Made by a program: the position numbers and the translations under genes. Below are positions 17,585 through 25,959 of a stretch of 43,197 nucleotides of DNA, in pieces (position 1 is the stretch's first letter; every line of letters begins with the position of its first letter). The DNA lies in NCBI GenBank assembly GCA_002310995.1, contig DBYV01000040.1, positions 1 through 43,197 of the forward strand, written 5' to 3'. Under the pieces are notes generated by a model. It was given only the letters and a program-made list of their open reading frames with translations, was not told where the DNA came from and made no database searches. This stretch comes from a bacterium UBP6_UBA1177. Its GTDB lineage: Bacteria > UBP6 > UBA1177.

Positions 17585-18631
17585 ATGACTGAATTTAACG
17601 GCGCAACACTGATGATAACAGGCGGCACCGGTTCTTTTGGCAACACGGTTCTGAAACATTTTCTCACTTCTGATATTGCTCAGATCCGTATTTTTTCGCG
17701 TGACGAGAAAAAACAGGATGATATGCGCCACGACTTGCAGGCGAAATACCCTGACCATGCCAAAAAAGTTAAATTTTATGTCGGCGACGTCCGTGATCCG
17801 CGCTCTCTGGCAGATGCTATGCCGGGTGTAGACTATATTTTCCACGCTGCGGCATTGAAGCAGGTGCCTTCCTGCGAATTTTTCCCGATGCAGGCAGTCA
17901 GAACCAATGTAGAGGGAACTGACAACATGCTTCACGCCGCGATAAGTGCAGGTGTTAAGAGAGTTGTCTGCCTGAGTACAGATAAAGCCGCTTATCCGAT
18001 AAATGCAATGGGAATCAGCAAGGCTATGATGGAGCACGTCATCTATGCAAACGCGAGAGTTGCCGCAGAACGTGGTGGCACTGTCATCTGTTGTACTCGT
18101 TACGGCAACGTTATGTGCAGCCGCGGCTCGGTAATTCCTCTTTTCATTGACCAGATCCATGCTGGAAATCCGATAACGATAACAGACCCGAACATGACGC
18201 GTTTTCTGATGAACCTTGACGAGGCGGTAGAACTCGTCAGATTCGCTTTCGGCCACGCAAATCCGGGCGATCTCTTCATCCAGAAAGCAGACGCTTCGAC
18301 GATCGGAGACCTGGCAAAGGCTGTTCAGAAACTTTTCGGCGATACAGGCACAAACATCATCGGCACGCGTCACGGCGAAAAACTTTATGAAACCCTCATG
18401 ACAAGAGAGGAGAGGCTCCGTTCGGAAGATATGGGAAAATACTTCAGAGTCGCAGCCGACAACCGCGACCTCAACTACGACAAATTCTTCGTCAAAGGTG
18501 AAGTCCACACGATGGCTGACGAGGCTTACACGAGCCACAACACGACAAGGCTTGATGTCGAAGGAACGGTCGAAAAAATCAAGACTGCAGACTATGTCAA
18601 AGAGGAACTCCAGGGCATCCGCCACAACTAA
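17585..18631 (+). CDS. capE: UDP-GlcNAc inverting 4,6-dehydratase/5-epimerase (CapE/WbjB)
   Basis: First enzyme of UDP-N-acetyl-L-fucosamine synthesis: turns UDP-GlcNAc into 4-keto-6-deoxy sugars. 348 residues, extended SDR fold. The Rossmann motif is GGTGSFG (13-19). The active region is STDKAAYPINAMGISK, with Lys134, Met142 in place of the usual Tyr, and Lys146; this Met-x3-Lys arrangement is typical of CapE/WbjB rather than FlaA1/PseB or WbpM. The next two genes are CapF and CapG homologues, which fixes the pathway. First gene of a long + strand capsule or O-antigen locus. Confidence 0.92.
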   Translation: MTEFNGATLMITGGTGSFGNTVLKHFLTSDIAQIRIFSRDEKKQDDMRHDLQAKYPDHAKKVKFYVGDVRDPRSLADAMPGVDYIFHAAALKQVPSCEFFPMQAVRTNVEGTDNMLHAAISAGVKRVVCLSTDKAAYPINAMGISKAMMEHVIYANARVAAERGGTVICCTRYGNVMCSRGSVIPLFIDQIHAGNPITITDPNMTRFLMNLDEAVELVRFAFGHANPGDLFIQKADASTIGDLAKAVQKLFGDTGTNIIGTRHGEKLYETLMTREERLRSEDMGKYFRVAADNRDLNYDKFFVKGEVHTMADEAYTSHNTTRLDVEGTVEKIKTADYVKEELQGIRHN

Positions 18632-18642
18632 GCGAGGTTTCA

Positions 18643-19899
18643 ATGAACATTCTTGTTACCGGCGCGGCGGGTTTTGTAGGCCGCAATCTGGTTGAAAATC
18701 TTAAAAATATCCGTGACGGAAAAAACAGAACAAGACCAGCTCTTTCGATAGGCGAAATTTTTGAGTATGACCTCGGAAACACCGCGTCAGAGCTTGACGA
18801 ATGGTGCAAAAAAGCAGATTTCATTTTCAATCTCGCAGGAGTGAACCGGCCGAAAGATCCGAAAGAATTCAGAGAGGGGAATTTCGGATTCGCTTCGACT
18901 CTTCTCGATACGCTCAAAAAACACAAAAATACTTCCCCGGTCATGCTTTCAAGCTCACTGCAGGCCACCCTCGCGGGGCGTTTCGGAACTTCGGAATACG
19001 GCCTCAGCAAAAAAGCGGGCGAAGAACTTTTTTTTGATTACGCAAAAGAGACCGGCGCGAAAGTTTTTGTCTACCGCTTCCCGAACTTAGTCGGAAAGTG
19101 GGTGAGACCAAACTACAACAGCGCAGTCGGGACATTCTGCAACAATATCGCAAACGACCTTCCGATAACGGTGAACGACCCGTCTGTAGAACTTGAAATG
19201 CTTTTCATCGACGATCTGATCGAGGAGATGCTTGATGCGATGGAGGGACACCCGCACAGATGCGATTATCCGAAGACAGGTGAAGTTGTTGACGGCGTGA
19301 AATTTGACGGGCTTACCCCGCTTTGGAATGAAAACGGAAGATACTGCGGAGCAAAAATCACCCACAAAGCGACGCTTGGCTATATCGTCGAATGCCTCAA
19401 AAAATTCCATGACCAGCCGCAAACCCTGATGATGCCTGAGATTGCCCCCGGAAGTTTTGAGAAAAAACTATATTCTATGTATCTCAGCTATCTTCCGAAA
19501 GAAAAGGTCGCGTTCGACCTTAAGATGAACTGCGACGAAAGAGGAAGTTTCACCGAAATATTGAAGACTTTCGACCACGGGCAGTTTTCTGTGAACATAA
19601 GCAAGCCAGGCATCACAAAAGGGGAACACTGGCACAACACGAAGTGGGAGTTCTTCATCGTCGTGAGCGGTCACGGGCTCATTCAGGAACGTAAAATCGG
19701 AACTGACGAAGTAATCGAATTTGAAGTGAGCGGCGAAAAGATCCAGGCAGTCCACATGCTTCCGGGTTACACCCACAATATAATCAACCTTTCGAAAACA
19801 GAGAATTTGGTCACTCTGATGTGGGCAAACGAGACTTTCGACCCCGCGCATCCCGACACATTTTTTGAAAAAGTCGTCAATGGAGAAATAAATGGCTAA
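18643..19899 (+). CDS. capF: Bifunctional UDP-sugar epimerase/reductase (CapF/WbjC)
   Basis: Second step toward UDP-L-FucNAc: C3 epimerisation then NADPH-dependent C4 reduction, giving UDP-N-acetyl-L-talosamine type intermediates. The 418 residues show both expected domains. An N-terminal SDR domain (about 1-260) has GAAGFVG (7-13) and a Tyr119-x3-Lys123 pair. A C-terminal cupin domain from about 290 carries the metal-binding-type HWHNTKWE (329-336) and GYTHNI. Ribosome binding site GAGGT; 11 bases after capE and overlapping capG by 8 bases. Confidence 0.92.
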   Translation: MNILVTGAAGFVGRNLVENLKNIRDGKNRTRPALSIGEIFEYDLGNTASELDEWCKKADFIFNLAGVNRPKDPKEFREGNFGFASTLLDTLKKHKNTSPVMLSSSLQATLAGRFGTSEYGLSKKAGEELFFDYAKETGAKVFVYRFPNLVGKWVRPNYNSAVGTFCNNIANDLPITVNDPSVELEMLFIDDLIEEMLDAMEGHPHRCDYPKTGEVVDGVKFDGLTPLWNENGRYCGAKITHKATLGYIVECLKKFHDQPQTLMMPEIAPGSFEKKLYSMYLSYLPKEKVAFDLKMNCDERGSFTEILKTFDHGQFSVNISKPGITKGEHWHNTKWEFFIVVSGHGLIQERKIGTDEVIEFEVSGEKIQAVHMLPGYTHNIINLSKTENLVTLMWANETFDPAHPDTFFEKVVNGEING

Positions 19900-21058
19900 C
19901 TGGAAAAACAACGGAAAACTTAAACTTTTGATAATTGTCGGTACAAGGCCTGAAATCATCCGCCTCGCCGCAGTAATTAAGAAATGCAGGAAGTATTTCG
20001 ACACGATCCTCGCCCACACCGGTCAGAATTACGACTACAATCTAAACGGCGTTTTCTTCCGCGATTTAGAGCTTGAAGACCCGGAAGTCTACATGGATGC
20101 AGTCGGCGAAAATTTAGGACAGACGATGGGAAACATCATCGCAAAAAGTTACGAACTCATGGTCGAACTCAATCCTGATGCAGTCCTTGTCCTGGGAGAC
20201 ACAAACAGCTGCCTTTCGGTCATAGGCGCAAAACGCCTGCATATCCCGATTTTCCACATGGAAGCGGGCAACCGCTGCAAGGATGAATGTTTGCCGGAAG
20301 AGACGAACCGCCGCATCGTGGACATAATTTCTGACGTCAATATCGCATATTCGGAACACGCGAGACGTTACCTCGCCGACTGCGGACTTCCAAAAGAACG
20401 CACCTACGTTTCGGGTTCTCCGATGGCGGAAGTTCTCCGCGACAATCTGAAAAAAATCGAAGCGTCTGATATCCATAAAAAACTCGGACTTGAAAAAGGA
20501 AAATACATTCTTCTTTCGGCGCACAGAGAGGAAAATATCGATACAGAAAAGAATTTCACGAGCCTTTTTGGCGCAATAAACGCGATGGCTGAAAAATACG
20601 ATATTCCCATTCTTTACAGCTGCCACCCGAGAAGCCGCAAAAGACTTGAGGCAAGCGGATTTAAGCTTGATGAGCGCGTGATCCAGCATGAACCACTCGG
20701 TTTTCACGACTACAACTGCCTTCAGATGAACGCTTTCTGCGTAGTTTCCGATTCGGGAACTCTGCCGGAGGAAAGCAGTTTCTTCACCTCAGTCGGACAT
20801 CCGTTCCCGGCAGTCTGCATAAGAACTTCGACCGAACGCCCCGAAGCGCTTGACAAAGCGTGCTTCATCCTCTCCGGAATTGATTCAAAAGGGCTTTTGC
20901 AGGCGGTAGAAACTGCAGTCGAAATGGTTAAAAACGAGAAAAACGGAGGCGCGATACCCGTTCCCGACTACACAGACGAAAACGTTTCCGACAAAATCGT
21001 CAAAATAATCCAGAGCTACACCGGAATAGTCAACAGAATGGTGTGGAGAAAAGGTTAG
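19892..21058 (+). CDS. capG: UDP-N-acetylglucosamine 2-epimerase family (CapG/WbjD)
   Basis: Third step of UDP-L-FucNAc synthesis: C2 epimerisation. 388 residues, GT-B-like fold of the WecB/MnaA family. Signatures seen are GTRPE near the N-terminus, HTGQNYDYN, LGDTNSCL, EAGNRCKDE and SDSGTLPEES. Because it follows capE and capF directly, CapG/WbjD is favoured over WecB, which would make UDP-ManNAc. The start overlaps the capF end and has GGAG upstream. Confidence 0.92.
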   Translation: MANWKNNGKLKLLIIVGTRPEIIRLAAVIKKCRKYFDTILAHTGQNYDYNLNGVFFRDLELEDPEVYMDAVGENLGQTMGNIIAKSYELMVELNPDAVLVLGDTNSCLSVIGAKRLHIPIFHMEAGNRCKDECLPEETNRRIVDIISDVNIAYSEHARRYLADCGLPKERTYVSGSPMAEVLRDNLKKIEASDIHKKLGLEKGKYILLSAHREENIDTEKNFTSLFGAINAMAEKYDIPILYSCHPRSRKRLEASGFKLDERVIQHEPLGFHDYNCLQMNAFCVVSDSGTLPEESSFFTSVGHPFPAVCIRTSTERPEALDKACFILSGIDSKGLLQAVETAVEMVKNEKNGGAIPVPDYTDENVSDKIVKIIQSYTGIVNRMVWRKG

Positions 21059-21067
21059 GAGAAAAAT

Positions 21068-22150
21068 ATGAAAATTACTATTATCGGCGGTTCGGGATTT
21101 GTCGGAACCAGACTCACAAAAAGGCTTTTGGCAAGCGGACACGAAGTGAAAATCGCAGACAAAAGAAAAAGCAGAACTTATCCCGATCTTTGGGTAAGGT
21201 GCGATATCCGGAACAAAGATGAAGAAGTGAACGAATTTCCTGAATCTCTGACTGACGCCGCAGCCGCACCGGGACAGGCTGATGAAGCCGCAAAGGCGAT
21301 GCCGATGAAATCTTTAGTTGAGGTGCTTGCAGGAAGTGACGTTGTCATAAATCTTGCCGCTGAACACCGCGACGACGTGACCCCGAAATCGCTTTACGAC
21401 GAAGTCAATGTCCAGGGCAGCGAAAACGTCTGCCAAGTCTGCACAAAGCTCGGAATTCACAAAATAATTTTTACAAGTTCTGTCGCAGTTTACGGTTTTG
21501 CCCCGGCAGGAACCGACGAATCGGGTGAAATCAACTACTTCAACGACTACGGCCGCACGAAATATCTGGCAGAGGTAAAATACCGCGAGTGGCTTAAAAA
21601 CGATTCTGCGAACAATGCGGTCATCATCCGTCCGACCGTTATTTTCGGCGAGCAGAACAGAGGCAACGTCTACAACCTTTTGAGGCAGATCGCGGGCGGA
21701 AAATTCCCGATGGTCGGCAAGGGAACTAATCGCAAAAGCATGAACTATGTCGAAAATGTTGCCGCTTTCATCGAATACGAAATCACGCATGATACCGATC
21801 CGGGAGAGCACCTTTACAACTACTGCGACGAACCGGCCTACGACATGAACAGCCTTGTTCTTGACTGCTACAAAGCTCTCGGAAAAAACAAAACGAAGCT
21901 TTTCCACTGGCCTTACGGTCTTGCATACTGCGGGGGTCTCTGCTTCGATCTTCTGGCGAAGATACTGCACAAAAAACTGGTTATAAGCTCGATCAGAGTC
22001 AAAAAATTCACACAGGACACATACTTTGTAGGCGGAAATATCAAAAAAACCGACTTTGTTCCGCCGGTAACTTTGGCTGAAGGTCTTAAACGGACAATTG
22101 AATACGAATTCGTGAATAAAGTCGAAGGACACACTTTTACGTGTGAATAG
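21068..22150 (+). CDS. NAD-dependent sugar epimerase/dehydratase
   Basis: 360 residues, extended SDR fold with GGSGFVG (8-14), NLAAEHRDDV, TSSVAVYGF and an active-site Tyr-Gly-Arg-Thr-Lys (YxxxK). The C-terminal half (FHWPYGLAYCGGLCFDLLAKIL) has a hydrophobic stretch that may touch the membrane, as in epimerases acting on undecaprenyl-linked sugars such as Gnu, or like WbjF of Pseudomonas O11-type loci. The exact substrate is not decidable. It follows capG by 9 bases with AGGAG upstream and probably acts on the first lipid-linked sugar or on a UDP-sugar of this repeat unit. Confidence 0.8.
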   Translation: MKITIIGGSGFVGTRLTKRLLASGHEVKIADKRKSRTYPDLWVRCDIRNKDEEVNEFPESLTDAAAAPGQADEAAKAMPMKSLVEVLAGSDVVINLAAEHRDDVTPKSLYDEVNVQGSENVCQVCTKLGIHKIIFTSSVAVYGFAPAGTDESGEINYFNDYGRTKYLAEVKYREWLKNDSANNAVIIRPTVIFGEQNRGNVYNLLRQIAGGKFPMVGKGTNRKSMNYVENVAAFIEYEITHDTDPGEHLYNYCDEPAYDMNSLVLDCYKALGKNKTKLFHWPYGLAYCGGLCFDLLAKILHKKLVISSIRVKKFTQDTYFVGGNIKKTDFVPPVTLAEGLKRTIEYEFVNKVEGHTFTCE

Positions 22151-22161
22151 CTCCTTATTTA

Positions 22162-22189
22162 TTGACTTTTATCGTGATTTCAATATCTT
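22162..22189 (+). promoter_or_regulatory. Possible internal promoter before the UDP-sugar dehydrogenase
   Basis: TTGACT (22162-22167), a 16-bp spacer and TATCTT (22184-22189) lie in the 104-bp gap between the epimerase and dehydrogenase genes. The -10 is imperfect. Confidence 0.3.
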
Positions 22190-22254
22190 CCCGCCTTGTA
22201 ACCGCTTTTTGTTATTTGATTTACAAAATGTGTTAAATAATTGGAGGAATAAAT

Positions 22255-23571
22255 ATGTTTTCAGACTTGTATGACAAGATTGTAGCCGGAAAGGAAAAAA
22301 TAGCTTTGGTGGGACTCGGTTATGTCGGAATGCCGATAGCCGTCGCTTTCGCGAGAAAGGTCAAAGTTGTCGGATTCGATTTAAACGAGAAAAAAATAGC
22401 ACTGTATAAAAAAGGTGTTGATCCGACCCACGAAGTCGGTGATGACGTTATCGCAAAAACAAAAGTAGAGTTTACTTCTGACGAAAAGAAGCTTCGCACG
22501 GCGAAATTCCACATCGTAGCGGTTCCAACACCTGTAAACGACGATCACACTCCCGATTTGAATCCGGTCGAAAGCGCGAGCACCATTCTCGGACGCAACC
22601 TCGTTAAAGGCTCTGTTGTCGTATTCGAATCTACGGTTCATCCCGGTGTCACGGAAGAAGTCTGCGTTCCGATTCTTGAGCGCGAATCGGGGCTTAAATG
22701 CGGAAAGGATTTCAAAATCGGCTACTCGCCTGAGCGTATCAACCCCGGCGACAAAGTTCACCGCCTCGAAACAATCACAAAAATAGTTTCGGGTATGGAC
22801 GAAGAAACACTGGATTGTGTCGCAAAAGTCTATGAGCTTGTTGTCGAAGCAGGGGTTTACCGCGCTGAGAACATCAAAGTTGCCGAAGCTGCGAAAGTAA
22901 TCGAAAACAGCCAGCGTGATATCAACATCGCCTTTATGAACGAGCTTTCCATCATATTCAACAAAATGGGAATCGATACGCAGGCAGTTCTGAAAGCAGC
23001 CGGTACAAAATGGAATTTCCTCAAATTCTATCCCGGCTTGGTCGGCGGTCACTGCATCGGAGTTGACCCTTACTATCTGACTTACAAGGCTGAGAAAATC
23101 GGCTATCACAGCCAGATCATCCTTTCGGGCCGCAGGATAAACGATGATATGGGAAAATATGTCGCTGAAAGCTGCGTCAAAAATCTTATCGCATCGGATA
23201 AGGCTGTCAGAAAGGCAAAAGTTGCCATACTCGGGTTTACATTCAAGGAAAACTGCCCCGATACGAGAAATACGAAAGTAATTGATATCGTTCATGAACT
23301 CCGCGAATACGGTATAAATCCGATGATAGCCGATCCAGAGGCTGATGCTGCCGAAGCAAAAGCTCTTTACGGGATCGAATTCGCCGATATAAAGGACGTT
23401 AAAGGAATGGATGCTGTCATTATTGCTGTTGCCCACAAAGAGTTCAGCAATTTGAAAATGAAAGATGTCAATAAATTTTTCGGCAAAGGCAAAAAAGTTC
23501 TCCTCGACCTCAAAGGTCTTTTGAACCGCAAAGAGTTCGAAGATGCCGGCTACAACTACTGGAGACTGTGA
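22255..23571 (+). CDS. UDP-N-acetylhexosamine 6-dehydrogenase (TviB/WbpA-like)
   Basis: Oxidises UDP-GlcNAc or UDP-GalNAc at C6 to the uronic acid with NAD+. 438 residues: Rossmann motif G20-L-G22-Y-V-G25, the STVHPG segment, YSPERINPGD, and the catalytic Cys267 in GGHCIGVDPYYL. The C-terminal UDP-binding domain has LGFTFKENCPDTRNTK. The YSPERINPGD and GGHCIGVDP forms fit the TviB/WbpO/WbpA group rather than UDP-glucose dehydrogenase, so the locus probably makes a HexNAc uronic acid. A GGAGG ribosome binding site precedes the ATG. Confidence 0.9.
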   Translation: MFSDLYDKIVAGKEKIALVGLGYVGMPIAVAFARKVKVVGFDLNEKKIALYKKGVDPTHEVGDDVIAKTKVEFTSDEKKLRTAKFHIVAVPTPVNDDHTPDLNPVESASTILGRNLVKGSVVVFESTVHPGVTEEVCVPILERESGLKCGKDFKIGYSPERINPGDKVHRLETITKIVSGMDEETLDCVAKVYELVVEAGVYRAENIKVAEAAKVIENSQRDINIAFMNELSIIFNKMGIDTQAVLKAAGTKWNFLKFYPGLVGGHCIGVDPYYLTYKAEKIGYHSQIILSGRRINDDMGKYVAESCVKNLIASDKAVRKAKVAILGFTFKENCPDTRNTKVIDIVHELREYGINPMIADPEADAAEAKALYGIEFADIKDVKGMDAVIIAVAHKEFSNLKMKDVNKFFGKGKKVLLDLKGLLNRKEFEDAGYNYWRL

Positions 23572-23670
23572 TGGTAGCCCCCTCAGTCTGCTGTGTCTTG
23601 AGAATGCATGGATTTTTTAGTAATTGAGTGTAATATTTTTAGGTGAGCGGTTACAAAAATCGGAGGAAGC

Positions 23671-25254
23671 TTGGGAATTTACATCAATGCTGGTAACGAT
23701 AATTTAAGAATGGCTTTAAATTCGGAGATTTTTGTTGACAAGTCTTTGGTGCTGCAAAAACTTTGCTCTTTATTGAACTCCAACCAGAGATTTATCTGCG
23801 TCTCACGTCCGCGCCGATTCGGCAAGACAATGGTTCGTGATTTAATGGTCGCCTATTTTTCAAAAGGTTGTGATTCGAGAGAAATGTTCTCGGATCTTAA
23901 AATTGCACAAGCTCCGTGTTTTGAAAACAATCTTAATAAATTCAATGTGATAGCGATTGACTTGGGTGCGCTCTACAATGCTGCGGCAAACAGAAACGAT
24001 GTTCTGAAAAATTTGAAGACTCGCCTTTTCAAAGATTTCGGGAAAGAATTTCCGAATATCGATTTTGACGACCAAATTTCAATCGCCGAAATGATTCAGC
24101 AGGCTTACGATGAAACTAAAACGCAATTCATTATAATCATTGATGAATACGACACTTTTATCCGTGAACGCCAAAGTGAGGTGCTTCTCGAAGAATACCG
24201 CTCTTTTTTAAATTCCATCTTTAAAAACAATGAACTTTCACCAGCTATAGCACTCGCATATTTGACCGGAATTCTGCCGGTAGAGCGTGATAAGGTTCAG
24301 TCCAAGCTCAATAATTTCAGAGAATCTACCATCCTTAGTCCTTTCGGATTCGAGGAGTTTTTCGGCTTTACGAAAGAAGAGACCGAGGCTCTTTGCAATA
24401 GATACGGCATGAATTTTGAAGAGTGTGAAGACTGGTATGACGGCTATAGGATCGGTGAAGCGGATCAGATCAGTGTGCATAACCCTAATTCAGTTGTTGA
24501 AGCGATGATGCGCCGCGAATTCGGCAATTATTGGACCAAAACCGGATCTTACGAGGCTGTTTCGGACTATATCAAGCTTGACTACGACGGCACAAAAACG
24601 GCCGTAGTTGAAATGCTGTCCGGCAGGGAAGTGCCTGTAAATGTTGTCGATTTTAAAAATAAACTGGATGAAATAAAGACTAAAGACCACGTTTTAACGT
24701 ATCTTATCCATCTCGGCTACTTGAATTACGACACAACAACAAAATTATGCAGGATCCCGAACAAAGAGATCAAGCAGGAGTGGGAATCGGCAATAAAAGA
24801 CGCAGACAATTTTTCCAAAATAGCTGAAATGATAAGAAATTCAGATAATCTTCTTTATCTTACTCAAAACGGGATCGCGGAAGAAGTTGCCGCTGCTCTT
24901 GACAAAGCCCATACTGAAGTTTCAAGCGTTTTGAACTATAATTTTGAATCATCTCTTCAGGCTGCGATAATCCTTGCTTATTACACAGCCAAAACAAAAT
25001 ACACAATCATTCAGGAACTTCCTGCAGGATACGGCTTTGCCGACATCGGTTTTATCCCGCTTGACAAAAAAGATCCTGCAATGATTATCGAGCTCAAATA
25101 TGATAAAAATGTGAAAGCTGCAATTTCACAGATAAAAGATAAAAAATATCCGAAAGCCTTTGAAAACTACATCGACAATCTTCTTCTTGTTGCTGTAAAT
25201 TACGACAAAACTACTAAAGTACACGAATGTGTGATTGAAAAATACGGTGATTGA
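23671..25254 (+). CDS. AAA-ATPase-like protein with C-terminal PD-(D/E)XK nuclease domain
   Basis: 527 residues of the AAA-ATPase_like/DUF1703 family, common in gut anaerobes, often in many copies. A modified P-loop SRPRRFGKT (45-53), a Walker B IIIIDEYD, and a C-terminal nuclease-like site with Asp458, Glu474 and Lys476 (D...ELK) are all intact. The start is TTG: GGAGG lies just upstream and the first residues, MGIYINAGN, match the family's usual beginning. Its function is not established; mobile or defence roles have been proposed. It sits in the middle of a sugar locus with two toxin-antitoxin-like genes and is unlikely to act on sugar. Confidence 0.85.
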   Translation: MGIYINAGNDNLRMALNSEIFVDKSLVLQKLCSLLNSNQRFICVSRPRRFGKTMVRDLMVAYFSKGCDSREMFSDLKIAQAPCFENNLNKFNVIAIDLGALYNAAANRNDVLKNLKTRLFKDFGKEFPNIDFDDQISIAEMIQQAYDETKTQFIIIIDEYDTFIRERQSEVLLEEYRSFLNSIFKNNELSPAIALAYLTGILPVERDKVQSKLNNFRESTILSPFGFEEFFGFTKEETEALCNRYGMNFEECEDWYDGYRIGEADQISVHNPNSVVEAMMRREFGNYWTKTGSYEAVSDYIKLDYDGTKTAVVEMLSGREVPVNVVDFKNKLDEIKTKDHVLTYLIHLGYLNYDTTTKLCRIPNKEIKQEWESAIKDADNFSKIAEMIRNSDNLLYLTQNGIAEEVAAALDKAHTEVSSVLNYNFESSLQAAIILAYYTAKTKYTIIQELPAGYGFADIGFIPLDKKDPAMIIELKYDKNVKAAISQIKDKKYPKAFENYIDNLLLVAVNYDKTTKVHECVIEKYGD

Positions 25255-25257
25255 AAC

Positions 25258-25569
25258 ATGAATATCAATACGCTGAAAAATTTGTGTTCAGCATCTAAAA
25301 TAAAGTGGACAAAACACGGATTGGAGCGGATGCAGGAACGGAACATTTCGATAGCTGACGTTAAAAACTGCATAATGAACGGTGAAATAATTGAGGAATA
25401 TCCCAACGATTTTCCTATTCCGAGTGCATTGATATTCGGACACAATGTGGAAGGTCGCGTTCTGCATACAGTTTGCGGAACCGACGGGCAGTTTTTACAT
25501 ATTGTGACTGCATATTTTCCGGATAAGGATAAATTTGAAAGCGATTTAAAGACGCGGAGGACAAAATAA
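25258..25569 (+). CDS. DUF4258 protein, probable toxin of a toxin-antitoxin pair
   Basis: 103 residues matching the DUF4258 pattern: KWTKHGLERMQERNIS near the start, then DVKNCIMNGEIIEEYP, and VLHTVCG..LHIVTAYFP. The family is loosely RelE/MqsR-like, and members are commonly paired with a YgiT-type zinc-finger protein, as here. The start lies 3 bases after the AAA-ATPase-like gene and the stop abuts the next start, suggesting one transcript. Toxicity is inferred from gene pairing only. Confidence 0.75.
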   Translation: MNINTLKNLCSASKIKWTKHGLERMQERNISIADVKNCIMNGEIIEEYPNDFPIPSALIFGHNVEGRVLHTVCGTDGQFLHIVTAYFPDKDKFESDLKTRRTK

Positions 25570-25797
25570 ATGTGTATGTATTGCAAAAATTCTGAATTAA
25601 AGGCTGCGACCACGACGCATGTTGTCAACTATAACAATTGCGTGGTCATCATTAAGAATGTTCCATGCGAGGAGTGCAGCCAGTGCGGTGAAAAGTATTA
25701 TTCCGAAGAAACAGCAGAACGCTTGGAGCAGCTTGTGAATGCCGCAAAAAAGATAATGCAGGAAATTTCGGTTATTGATTATTGCAAGGTTGCGTAA
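25570..25797 (+). CDS. YgiT-type zinc-finger protein, probable antitoxin
   Basis: 75 residues. Two CxxC pairs, C-M-Y-C near the N-terminus and CSQCGEKY, match the zinc-binding domain of MqsA/YgiT. The DNA-binding helix-turn-helix of full MqsA is absent; the rest is a short helix with EETAERLEQLV. It lies directly after the DUF4258 gene, with GGAGG ten bases before its ATG. As the short YgiT type, it probably neutralises its neighbour through the zinc domain; autoregulation by DNA binding is less likely. Confidence 0.8.
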   Translation: MCMYCKNSELKAATTTHVVNYNNCVVIIKNVPCEECSQCGEKYYSEETAERLEQLVNAAKKIMQEISVIDYCKVA

Positions 25798-25799
25798 AA

Positions 25800-25928
25800 A
25801 TGACACCGACTCTCACTATAATTATGGCGGCATACAATGCCGAAAAGACGATAGAAGCTGCGATTGAATCGGTGCTTGCACAGACTTATAAAGATTAGGA
25901 ACTGATAGCTGTGAAGAAGTATTGGTAA
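25800..25928 (+). pseudogene. Remnant of a family 2 glycosyltransferase (N-terminal stub)
   Basis: From ATG 25800 the frame reads MTPTLTIIMAAYNAEKTIEA, then AIESVLAQTYKD, the classic GT2 start. The next codon is TAG (25896-25898) where family members normally have Trp (TYKxWELI), so a TGG to TAG change is likely. The frame goes on as ELIAV and then loses similarity, ending at 25928. Only about 40 of the usual 250-300 codons remain. It is the scar of a lost glycosyltransferase at the junction between the cargo genes and the AT-rich glycosyltransferase block. Confidence 0.8.
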
Positions 25929-25959
25929 ATAATGGGAAACAATAGCGTGCGGGTCTAAA

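Noticed and set aside
17570..18643. Long - strand open frame (357 codons) opposite capE
   Set aside because: It mirrors capE exactly, has no motif, and its composition is that of an antisense shadow. Similar long frames lie opposite the genes at 14128-15444 and 22255-23571 and were dropped for the same reason.
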